Below, piece after piece: positions 20,615 through 28,361 of a stretch of DNA of 64,000 nucleotides. Each line of letters starts with the position of its first letter. The stretch's first letter is position 1. The notes under the pieces are model-generated. The model had not been told where the DNA came from and did no database searches. It was given only the letters and a program-made list of their open reading frames with translations. Source of the DNA: Acetobacter syzygii (lineage in GTDB: Bacteria > Pseudomonadota > Alphaproteobacteria > Acetobacterales > Acetobacteraceae); assembly GCF_000964225.1 (NCBI RefSeq), contig NZ_BAMZ01000007.1, positions 18,296-82,295 on the forward strand. The letters are read 5' to 3'. Made by a program: the position numbers and the translations under genes.

Positions 20615-22181
20615 TGGAAACAACCTTTTTACGGTCAGACCAGGCAAAGCGACGTTCCACCCGTTTCTGAAGGAAAAGGAAAAAGAAAACCATTACAAGA
20701 TAATAAACCAGCGCAGCTGCGTAATATTCCGTAAAGGCAAAGGTACGAGCTACCTGAATTTGCGTTACGGCAAGGAGTTCTTGCAACGAGATGACCGATG
20801 CAAGCGAGGTTATTTTGAGCAGATTAATAAACTCGTTAATGGTTGGCGGGAGCGCGATGCGAAAAGCCTGCGGAAAAATAACTCGCCAGTAAATATCGCG
20901 TCGGCTTAAGCCCAATGCACTTGCACCAAGCTCCTGTCCGGGATCAACGGCACTCAGTGCCGCACGATTAATTTCGACCTGATAAGCAGATTCATTAATG
21001 GAGAGCGCCAAAATGGTGGCCAAGAACGGAGTAAACCACTGTTCCCGAAAAATAGGAAAAAACTGCGGCACGGCGTTCCATATAAACAGCAGCTGGAGCA
21101 GCGTGGGCGCTGCGCGAAACAGCGATACATAACCTTCCAGCACAATTTTAAGCACAGACCGCTGGGGGCTGTTGAGCACAATAGCGATCGGCACGGAGAG
21201 CGTGATGGCAATGAAGTGAGAAATCAGCGCAACGCTTAGGGTAATAAGCGCTCCATGCAGGAATGCTGTTGACGTAAGCGCAGAAAAGAATGCCGCCCAG
21301 TCGAACATTGCGCTGGAGGTGGTGCTTGGTGCTTCATTGCCTGTGGATGGATCGGTTACCGACCATTTTGTGCGTAATGCCTGCAAATTACCATCAGTTT
21401 CCAGCGCAGTAACGGCAGATTGCAGCGCAGTCAGGTCCTGCGGATTTTGGCGCAGGTAAATGGCAAAATGCCGGTAATCCGGAATGTCTGGAGTAATGAG
21501 CACATGCAGCTTATCCTTAAGCTGGCGCATTCTGTAAAAAAGCTCGACATCCTGGCTGACAAAAGCAAAAACCCGCCCGATCAGAACCTGCTGCACAACC
21601 TGTTCTTCGGTTGGATATTGCTGGATGATCATAGGGGGCTTGCCAGCGGCAACCAGCGCATCGTTGACTACGCCCAGTCGGGTTATGTAGCTGGTGCCAG
21701 ATTCTACAGCGACATTTTTGCCCGAGAGTTCGTCCATGCTTGTCAGGGAAGGCGTGCCTTTGCGCCCCACAACCACCAGTGCCGTATCCTGATAGGTCAC
21801 GGCATCAAAACTTTTTTCCCGCGAGGGCATACGGATAATGCCACTCATGACCAAACCGCACCGTTGGGCCGACAGGCTGGGGAACAGGCCGGTAAAGTCC
21901 ATGGTCACAACAGACAGGCGGGCGTTCCAGCGGTTGGCAAGTGCTTGGGCAACATCAATGTCATACCCTTCCGGGTGGCTGACATCTTGCCCCTTAACAA
22001 AGGTCATGGGGGGGAGTGTAGGGTTGGTGCAGATGGTCAGCGTACCATCATGCACAAACGAGGGAGGCTGTTCGGCGTGGGCCAGCCCATGCAGCCCAGC
22101 GGTTGCAAAAAGAACGCCAGCAAGAGCCGCAACAGGACGAAACCGCTGCATGAGCGGCAGACGGAAAAAAAAGCTGGTCAT
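20604..22181 (-). CDS. Fused amino acid-binding protein and ABC permease
   Basis: A 525-residue fusion. A signal-anchor helix at about 15-36 is followed by a periplasmic binding domain of the SBP_bac_3 type (residues about 45-270: GTLTICTNPTLPPMTF, EGYDIDVAQALANRW, VAVESGTSY). A permease domain of the HisM/GlnP type (about 300-510) follows, with the EAA loop ASALGLSRRDIYWRVIFPQAF. Such SBP-permease fusions import polar amino acids or opine-like molecules. The start ATG overlaps the lysR stop as TAATG. The gene is complete. Confidence 0.9.
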   Translation of the reverse strand: MTSFFFRLPLMQRFRPVAALAGVLFATAGLHGLAHAEQPPSFVHDGTLTICTNPTLPPMTFVKGQDVSHPEGYDIDVAQALANRWNARLSVVTMDFTGLFPSLSAQRCGLVMSGIIRMPSREKSFDAVTYQDTALVVVGRKGTPSLTSMDELSGKNVAVESGTSYITRLGVVNDALVAAGKPPMIIQQYPTEEQVVQQVLIGRVFAFVSQDVELFYRMRQLKDKLHVLITPDIPDYRHFAIYLRQNPQDLTALQSAVTALETDGNLQALRTKWSVTDPSTGNEAPSTTSSAMFDWAAFFSALTSTAFLHGALITLSVALISHFIAITLSVPIAIVLNSPQRSVLKIVLEGYVSLFRAAPTLLQLLFIWNAVPQFFPIFREQWFTPFLATILALSINESAYQVEINRAALSAVDPGQELGASALGLSRRDIYWRVIFPQAFRIALPPTINEFINLLKITSLASVISLQELLAVTQIQVARTFAFTEYYAAALVYYLVMVFFFLFLQKRVERRFAWSDRKKVVSNAA

Positions 22182-23134
22182 TAATATGAAGCTTCCAGAA
22201 GGGAACGGAACGTCTCGACCATCAGGCTGGTTTCGGGAGACGTGCGCGCCAGAAAATGACAGCAGGTGATAAGCCGCAGATCGTTAAAAACAATCCTGCG
22301 TAGGAGCCCCTGCGTAACAAGGGGAGCGGCAAAAACTTCGGGCAGAAAGCCAATATAACTCCCCGAGAGAATGAGGAGCGCGCGTGCATCCACCTTGTCC
22401 GCCTTGGCGCGGTAGGTAAAGTGCGGACGAATTTCCTCCCATCCATCGGATGTAGCGGCATCAGCGACACTGATCATGCTCTGACTGGTCAGGACATCAA
22501 GTGTAATGTCCTTTTCAGGCATGTGGAACAGGGGATGCCGCGCACCGCAAAACAGGTAGGAGGCCTCGGCAACCAGCGGTCGGCAGCCCAGAGGGGCCTG
22601 CCCCTGCGCATACAGGGCAATGGCGGCAGTGGCCTGACCATTCATGACCGCGACTTCCACTTCCTTGGTGGAGGCGGAGTGCAGGTTCATAAACACCCCG
22701 GGGTGGCTTTGCGTAAAGGTGTGAATGGCTTTGACCAGCGGTGTTTCGCCGTGGGTCTGTATGTTGTCGGGGACGTAGAGGTTGAATGTCCCGCTCAGCA
22801 TTCCACTGGTCTGGTTGATCTGCTGGCGGAAGTGTTCAAGGTTGACAAAGAGCGTGCGGGTTGCGTCCAGCACCTCCCGGCCTTCATCTGTCAGGGCAAA
22901 ACCGCTGCGCCCGCGAAGGCAGATTGTCAGCCCAAGGCGGGTCTCCAGAGCGGAAATGTCCAGACTGATGGATGATTTGCTTTTGCCCAGCGTAATTTCG
23001 GCCGCACTAAACCCACCCTGTTCTGCCACCGTGTGAAAGACACGTAACAGCCGCAGGTCAATTTCTGAAACATGGCCCTGAAAACCACGTGCCCTTTTTC
23101 TGGGGCGGGGTGTTTTATGGCTGCTTCCCGTCAT
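22181..23134 (-). CDS. LysR-family transcriptional regulator
   Basis: A 317-residue regulator. After a basic N-terminal extension (KTPRPRKRARG) comes the LysR helix-turn-helix (residues about 25-85: LRLLRVFHTVAEQGGFSAAE, with KSKSSISLDISALETRLG as recognition region), then a two-lobed effector domain. It is the first gene of the transporter operon and shares the TAATG junction with the permease fusion. It is also divergent from the deiminase-like gene. It therefore probably controls both directions, with a nitrogenous solute as coinducer. Confidence 0.9.
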   Translation of the reverse strand: MTGSSHKTPRPRKRARGFQGHVSEIDLRLLRVFHTVAEQGGFSAAEITLGKSKSSISLDISALETRLGLTICLRGRSGFALTDEGREVLDATRTLFVNLEHFRQQINQTSGMLSGTFNLYVPDNIQTHGETPLVKAIHTFTQSHPGVFMNLHSASTKEVEVAVMNGQATAAIALYAQGQAPLGCRPLVAEASYLFCGARHPLFHMPEKDITLDVLTSQSMISVADAATSDGWEEIRPHFTYRAKADKVDARALLILSGSYIGFLPEVFAAPLVTQGLLRRIVFNDLRLITCCHFLARTSPETSLMVETFRSLLEASY

Positions 23135-23451
23135 GGTTTGAATGCTCCTGTAGGGTGGGGCGTCAAGAAAAGGGCGGAATGTGCTGCCAAAAGCTCCTGT
23201 TCTGTGCTGGCAAACAGTTATTGTTCTTTATCCAAAATAATTATGGCGTGGAAAATATACGATGTGAAGAGCGAACAGAGAGCCGGGCATAAACATGCAC
23301 AGGCAGGATACTGGGAGAATGACGGTTTTCCGCGTTATTTGGATATGTTTGCGAAAAAACTAAAGTAAACTCATGTCTGTTCATATTGGGCCCGTAACGA
23401 GGCTCGGATAGCCTGCAAGGGAAACATAGATACCTTGGGGATTTTCAAGTG
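23135..23451. promoter_or_regulatory. Divergent regulatory region between lysR and the deiminase-like gene
   Basis: About 317 bases holding both promoters. An imperfect inverted pair, ATCCAAAATAA at 23230-23240 and TTATTTGGAT at 23335-23344, differs by one inserted A and could be part of a LysR operator; the evidence is weak. No small gene was recognised. GGGGATT lies about ten bases before the ATG at 23452. Confidence 0.4.
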
Positions 23452-24324
23452 ATGGCTGCAAACAGATGGTTCATTGATAGCGAAACCGGTGTGCTGACAG
23501 ATGTCCTTTTGTGCCCGCCTGACTATTATGAATGGATTCCGAGCAACGACATTGCCATTCAGACCATGGCTGGTGGCGGCAGCATAGACCGTAGCATCCT
23601 GCGCAGTCAGTTTGAGGAACTGGTTGCAACCCTTAAAGGGGCGGATGTTTCCTGTCATTTTCTTACGCCACATAAGGATATGCCTTATGAGGTTTATACC
23701 CGCGACAGTTCGCAGACAACGCCTTTTGGCACGGTGGTCACCAGTCTTTCCCGCCCTGAACGGGTAGGAGAAGAAAAGGAAATCCGTACATTTTATGCTC
23801 CGGATGAAATCTGGCGTACCTGCACCGCAGGCCGGATTGAAGGGGGGGACATCCACATTATCCGCCCCGGACTGCTGGCTGTTGGTGTGAGCGGCGGCCG
23901 GACAGACACAAAAGGTGCAGCCGAATTTATTGGCTGGTTTGAGGAGGCAGGCTGGACCTGCCGCATGATCCACTTCCCCGAACATTTTTTGCACCTTGAT
24001 GTTATTTTTTGCATGGTGGCGGAAAATCTGGCGATTGCAGCGGTGGATGTGCTCGATGAAGCCGATCTGGAGTGGTTCCGCGAGCAGGGCATTCGCATTC
24101 TGCCCGTAACCTACCGTGAGGCCATGCGCGATATGGGCTGCAATGTTCTGGCTTTGGGGCGTGACAGGGTTGTCAGTCCGCGCCATTCTACCCGTATCAA
24201 TGCGATGCTGCGTGCGGAAGGGCTGACGGTGCTCGACCCCGAACTCAACCAGTTCTCCCGTGGTGGGGGTAGCATTCATTGCATGACCATGCCTTTGCGC
24301 CGTCAGTCATTGCAGACAGCGTAA
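23452..24324 (+). CDS. Deiminase of the dimethylarginine hydrolase/arginine deiminase superfamily
   Basis: A 290-residue enzyme of the guanidino-modifying superfamily. The conserved elements are present: EGGD at 130-133, the catalytic His181 in the HLD motif and the nucleophile Cys277 in GGGSIHCMTMPLR. Enzymes with this set hydrolyse the guanidinium group of arginine, methylarginines or related acids to a ureido group plus an amine or ammonia. Which substrate applies is not visible. It is divergent from lysR and followed after 27 bases by a GhrA-like gene. The ATG at 23452 is chosen over the adjoining GTG. Confidence 0.82.
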   Translation: MAANRWFIDSETGVLTDVLLCPPDYYEWIPSNDIAIQTMAGGGSIDRSILRSQFEELVATLKGADVSCHFLTPHKDMPYEVYTRDSSQTTPFGTVVTSLSRPERVGEEKEIRTFYAPDEIWRTCTAGRIEGGDIHIIRPGLLAVGVSGGRTDTKGAAEFIGWFEEAGWTCRMIHFPEHFLHLDVIFCMVAENLAIAAVDVLDEADLEWFREQGIRILPVTYREAMRDMGCNVLALGRDRVVSPRHSTRINAMLRAEGLTVLDPELNQFSRGGGSIHCMTMPLRRQSLQTA

Positions 24325-24351
24325 GGTCAGCAGCCAGAGGAGTAGAGGCGA

Positions 24352-25296
24352 ATGTCTGCACGTATAGTTGTCAGCGCGGATGGTAGAAAAGCGTTTGAAA
24401 GCTGGAGGCAGGCATTTGCTGCTGTCGCACCGGATGTGGATGTGTGCTCGTGGTATGACCCCGCGTGGCAGCCACAGCCGGGCGACTATGCCCTGATCTG
24501 GAAGCCCAGGTCCGAGCATATGGAGCGCCTCGCCCAGATGAAAGGCATTGTCTGCACAGGTGCCGGGGTTGACCACCTTCTGGCGCACACAGACTTCCCG
24601 CGTAATATTCCTCTGGTGCGCATGGGGGGCGGCCAAACAGCCCGACTTATGGCGGATTATGTCATTTGGGCTGTTCTTGGGCTGCTGCGTGGTGCTCGTA
24701 CATGGGCCGCCAGTCAGGAGCAGGGCGTATGGTACAACAATGTGTGCAGCCGCACGTCCGATACGACCAGAGTGGGTGTTATGGGGCTGGGGCATCTGGG
24801 TGCTTATGTTGCTCAGACGCTTTCCCGCATGGGGTTTTGTGTGTCGGGCTGGAAGCGCTCTCCTGCTGAACTGGATGGTGTGACTGTCTGGCATGGTATG
24901 GACAACCTGCCTTCATTTCTGGCTGAGGTGGATATTCTGGTTAATCTTCTACCATCCACACCGGCGACAGATGGGTTGATTGACTATGGTTTGCTTAGCC
25001 ACCTGCCCAAAGGGGCAGGATTTGTAAATGTCGGGCGTGGTCGCCATGTGGTGCAGGGTGATCTGCTGCGAGCCCTGGATGATGGCACCTTGTCTGGTGC
25101 TGTGCTGGACGTGGTAACGCCTGAGCCTCTGCCGCAGGATAGTGCGCTATGGCACAACCCTCGGTTGACGATAACGCCTCATGTTGCATCCGAAGCATCC
25201 CGCGAGGCACAGGCCCGCTACGCAGTGGACGTTGTGGCCATGCTGGAGCGGGGAGAAACGCCAGCCCTCCTGTGTGATGTGGCGCGTGGTTACTAA
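24352..25296 (+). CDS. ghrA: 2-hydroxyacid dehydrogenase, GhrA-like glyoxylate/hydroxypyruvate reductase
   Basis: A 314-residue NAD(P)-dependent reductase of D-2-hydroxyacids. The Rossmann motif is VGVMGLGHLGAYVA. The catalytic Arg sits in VNVGRGRHVV, Glu in VVTPEPLPQD and His in ITPHVAS. The N-terminal IWKPRSEHMERL-type segment and short length match GhrA, which reduces glyoxylate and hydroxypyruvate, better than the longer SerA or LdhA types. It sits between the deiminase-like and carbamoylase-like genes, which fits removal of glyoxylate or another 2-oxo acid formed by that pathway. Confidence 0.85.
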   Translation: MSARIVVSADGRKAFESWRQAFAAVAPDVDVCSWYDPAWQPQPGDYALIWKPRSEHMERLAQMKGIVCTGAGVDHLLAHTDFPRNIPLVRMGGGQTARLMADYVIWAVLGLLRGARTWAASQEQGVWYNNVCSRTSDTTRVGVMGLGHLGAYVAQTLSRMGFCVSGWKRSPAELDGVTVWHGMDNLPSFLAEVDILVNLLPSTPATDGLIDYGLLSHLPKGAGFVNVGRGRHVVQGDLLRALDDGTLSGAVLDVVTPEPLPQDSALWHNPRLTITPHVASEASREAQARYAVDVVAMLERGETPALLCDVARGY

Positions 25297-25331
25297 AGAT
25301 CAAACTGTTTAAACAGGGAATGGACAGGATA

Positions 25332-26576
25332 ATGAGCCAGTATGCCAACCTGACAATTAATGGGCAGGCCCTGTGGCATGATCTTGTCACAACCGCAGCC
25401 TATGGCGGAACGGAAAAAGGCGGCATATGCCGCCTCGCCCTAACAGATGAAGACGCGCAGGTGCGGAGTTGGTTCGAACAGACCTGCACCGCTCTGGGCT
25501 GCACGGTGACTTATGATTCAATGGGGAACCAGTTTGCCCGCCGCCCCGGAACACAGAATGATTTGCCCCCGATTATGATGGGCAGCCATTTGGATACCCA
25601 GGTTACTGGTGGTCGGTTTGATGGCATTCTGGGCGTTCTGGGGGGTGTTGCCGTGTTGCGTGCCTTGCACACGGCCGGAATAAATACCCGCCATCCACTG
25701 GAAGTGGTGAACTGGACCAATGAGGAAGGCGCACGCTTTACCCCCCCCATGCTGGCTTCGGGTGTTTTTGGCGGTGCATTTACCGAAGAGTTTGCTGGTA
25801 GTCGGCCCGATGCTGCGGGCATAACCCTGCGGCAGGAGCTGGAACGTGGTGGTTTTGTTGGTGCAGAACAATGCGGTCAGCACCCGGCAACAGCGTATTT
25901 TGAATTGCATATTGAGCAAGGACCAGTGCTGGAGGCCGAAGAACGTACCATTGGCGTTGTAACAGGCGTGCAGGGTATGCGGTGGTACGATGTTGTGGTG
26001 CGTGGACGCTCGGCTCATGCAGGTACAACGCCCATGCCAATGCGTAAGGATGCCCTGCTGGCTGCTGCTGGTATGATTGAACAGGTCAATGCCGTTGCAC
26101 AGGCTCATGCCCCGGAAGGTTTGAGCACAATAGGCATTATTACGGCCCTTCCGGCCAGCAGCAATGTGGTTCCAAGGGAGGTCAGGTTTACTGTGGATCT
26201 GCGCAATCCTTCTGAGCCGGTTTTGCAGGCCATGGAGGAGGATTTTTTACGGCGGATGGACGAATGTGCGCAAAAAAGCGACGTGCATGTCAGTGTAACC
26301 CCGACATGGAACTCCCCGGCAGTACATTTTGATTCGCGTTGTGTTGCTTGTGTTAAGGACAGCACGCACGAGTTGGGCTACTCAATGCGCGATATTGTTT
26401 CTGGTGCAGGGCATGATGCGGTTTATGTTTCCCGAGTGGTGCCAACAGCCATGATTTTTGTGCCTTGCCTGCATGGTATCAGCCATAATGAAGCAGAAAG
26501 TGCTACCCCGGAAGATGTAACAGCTGGGAGCAATGTATTGCTCCATGCCGTATTAAAAGCAGATCAGGAATTTTAA
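25332..26576 (+). CDS. M20-family amidohydrolase, N-carbamoyl-L-amino acid hydrolase/allantoate amidohydrolase-like
   Basis: A 414-residue metal-dependent hydrolase. Binuclear metal ligands are visible in MGSHLDTQ, WTNEEGARF, ELHIEQGPV and GAGHDAVYV, and the dimerisation region contains GRSAHAGTTPMPMRKDA. The family removes carbamoyl groups from ureido acids (N-carbamoyl amino acids, allantoate, ureidoglycolate), giving amine, CO2 and ammonia. Downstream of a deiminase that would create a ureido acid, this is a chemically consistent next step. The ATG at 25332 is preferred over 25320, where the AGGGA site touches the start codon. Confidence 0.85.
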   Translation: MSQYANLTINGQALWHDLVTTAAYGGTEKGGICRLALTDEDAQVRSWFEQTCTALGCTVTYDSMGNQFARRPGTQNDLPPIMMGSHLDTQVTGGRFDGILGVLGGVAVLRALHTAGINTRHPLEVVNWTNEEGARFTPPMLASGVFGGAFTEEFAGSRPDAAGITLRQELERGGFVGAEQCGQHPATAYFELHIEQGPVLEAEERTIGVVTGVQGMRWYDVVVRGRSAHAGTTPMPMRKDALLAAAGMIEQVNAVAQAHAPEGLSTIGIITALPASSNVVPREVRFTVDLRNPSEPVLQAMEEDFLRRMDECAQKSDVHVSVTPTWNSPAVHFDSRCVACVKDSTHELGYSMRDIVSGAGHDAVYVSRVVPTAMIFVPCLHGISHNEAESATPEDVTAGSNVLLHAVLKADQEF

Positions 26577-26627
26577 GAAAAATCATTTACATCCATCTCT
26601 GGTAAACAGGGATAGTCAGTAAAATGC

Positions 26628-26673
26628 ACAGGAGAGGGAAAGAAGATTAACGTCTTTCCCTCTCCTGTTTTTT
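26628..26673 (+). terminator. Strong rho-independent terminator of the deiminase operon
   Basis: CAGGAGAGGGAAAG (26629-26642) and CTTTCCCTCTCCTG (26654-26667) form a 14-bp perfect stem, extendable on both sides, followed by six T. It ends the plus-strand operon and faces the convergent aminotransferase gene. Confidence 0.9.
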
Positions 26674-26694
26674 GTCGTTTACAAGGTGGATGCG

Positions 26695-27873
26695 TTAAAG
26701 CAGCGATGCAACGCTTTCCATGGCCTTGCAAAAAACCTGCACGTCATCAGTCGAACCAACGCTAATTCTGGAACATGTTGGCCAGATGCTCCAGCTACGA
26801 CCAATAATCACATGGTTTTGTGCAAATGCTGCCGTTATGGCATCGGGCGATTTGCGCCAGTCAGCCATAAGCATATTGGCCTCGCTGGGAATAGTGCGCA
26901 CGCCATAATGGCTTAGACATTCCTGCATGGTTTTGCGATTTTTGCGTGTTTCGGATCGTCGCTTTGCAACTTCAGCCGGATCTTTCAGGCTGTCTGTGCC
27001 AATGACTGCGGCCGGAACGGACAGCATGGTCGTCTGATAAATGCCATCGTAACGCATCATTTTTTCATGGAGTGCCGGGTGTGCAATACTCAGGCCCAAC
27101 CGTAGTCCGGCCATACCAAATAATTTGGAAAAAGTCCGCAGAACAATAATATTGCGGCAAGAACCAAGTAGGGAAACGGCGGAAGGTGCATTGCAAAAAT
27201 GCAAGTAGGCCTCATCCACAACAAGTACTGCGTTGGGGGGGATATGGCGCGCCAGCCACGCAATATCGGCCAGTGGTGTTACTGTGCCTGTTGGGTTGTT
27301 TGGGCTGCAAATATAATACATTCCTGCATTGGGGTTGGCTTTTAACATGGCGCGTACGTCCACCTTGTAGCCGTTGTCCGCCCTAAGAGGCACTTTGGCT
27401 AAAGGAATTTGCAGCCATTCAGCAACGCCCCATACCGTTTCGTATGTTGGATCACAGGTTACAAGCCCCTGTGTGGGGGAGCAGAAGGAAATAACAGTTC
27501 TGCATAGCGGATCGCTAGAACCCGGCCAGGGTGTAATCAGGTCGGGAGAGATGTGGTCGTATGCAGCGGCTGATTCAACAAGAGCTTGCCGTTCTTGTCC
27601 CGTAAGGTAGCGGTTACCGTTGAGCAGGGCTTTTTGCCCGGCTGGGAGCGCAGAAGGGAAGGGGCCAGTCCAAAACTCGTTCCCGTTCAGTAAAATGGAA
27701 CCGGGAGGGTAAATCCCACCAACCGGCAAGGTGTCGGCCCGGCTTTTGTGCCATGGCATCCCCGCCATTACGCTACCAGCGCCTAAAACAAGGGCTATGC
27801 GGCCAATCTGCCTGCGGGAAAACCCTCGTTCTTTAAAGTCCTGCTGTGTTTGTTGTGGCAGAGGGGCGACCAT
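26695..27873 (-). CDS. Class I/II aminotransferase with a twin-arginine signal
   Basis: A 392-residue pyridoxal-phosphate enzyme related to histidinol-phosphate aminotransferase. PLP-site residues are Asn192 (CSPNNPTGT), Asp220 (VLVVDEAYL), the Schiff-base Lys250 (RTFSKLFGMAGLRLG) and a late Arg in SRISVGS. Unlike cytoplasmic HisC, it begins with a Tat-type signal: SRRQIG with Arg20-Arg21, a hydrophobic stretch at 25-40 and a likely cleavage after SRA (about 46). It should fold with its cofactor in the cytoplasm and be exported to the periplasm. Its substrate is unknown; the neighbouring amino-compound genes suggest a related role. Confidence 0.87.
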   Translation of the reverse strand: MVAPLPQQTQQDFKERGFSRRQIGRIALVLGAGSVMAGMPWHKSRADTLPVGGIYPPGSILLNGNEFWTGPFPSALPAGQKALLNGNRYLTGQERQALVESAAAYDHISPDLITPWPGSSDPLCRTVISFCSPTQGLVTCDPTYETVWGVAEWLQIPLAKVPLRADNGYKVDVRAMLKANPNAGMYYICSPNNPTGTVTPLADIAWLARHIPPNAVLVVDEAYLHFCNAPSAVSLLGSCRNIIVLRTFSKLFGMAGLRLGLSIAHPALHEKMMRYDGIYQTTMLSVPAAVIGTDSLKDPAEVAKRRSETRKNRKTMQECLSHYGVRTIPSEANMLMADWRKSPDAITAAFAQNHVIIGRSWSIWPTCSRISVGSTDDVQVFCKAMESVASLL

Positions 27874-28361
27874 GGTGTGTCTCCTGTTGAAAAAAGGAAC
27901 AAGGTGCGATTGGCATCACAACTCTTGGCAAAGCCCTGCTGTTGCAAAGGCATTTGTTAACCAGAATAAAGTGGCCCCAACAGATGGGGGAAGATATGAA
28001 TGGAAAAGTTTACTTTTGTTATAACGAATAATTCCATCTCTTTCTTGATCGTAATGAAAAAGACGGGGCGAGCGCAAGCTTGAGCAGGTTGATAATTTGC
28101 GCGTTATCATCCGGTTTGATAATGAAAGTATTGTTGTGGTGAAGAGTGGTGTAAAATAATTGTTTATATAAAAAGGATTTTCTTAATTAATATGTTTTTC
28201 GCAAATGCGTTTTGAGCAAAACACGGATGCGAATAAAATTTTTCTCATTTATCCGTCGTCTGGAACGAAGCGTGAGAAAACAAAGAATTTTCTAACTGTT
28301 TTCTCACGCTAGGATTGGTTTAACGTCCAGCTGGCGGATAATTGATGCATTCAGGATTGAC
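27874..28361. other. AT-rich intergenic region upstream of the aminotransferase
   Basis: About 490 bases without a credible gene. The right end holds the hairpin at 28269-28310 that follows uup; the left end should hold the aminotransferase promoter. The middle (28110-28260) is strongly AT-rich. No tRNA, riboswitch or repeat array was recognised. Confidence 0.5.
28269..28310 (-). terminator. Hairpin downstream of uup
   Basis: AGCGTGAGAAAACA (28269-28282) and TGTTTTCTCACGCT (28297-28310) form a perfect 14-bp stem with a 14-base loop, about 50 bases beyond the uup stop. No long T tract follows, so terminator function is likely but not certain. Confidence 0.6.

Noticed and set aside
23371..24279. 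A 302-codon open frame opposite the deiminase-like gene
   Set aside because: Composition is that of a reverse shadow; the plus-strand gene has clear catalytic motifs.
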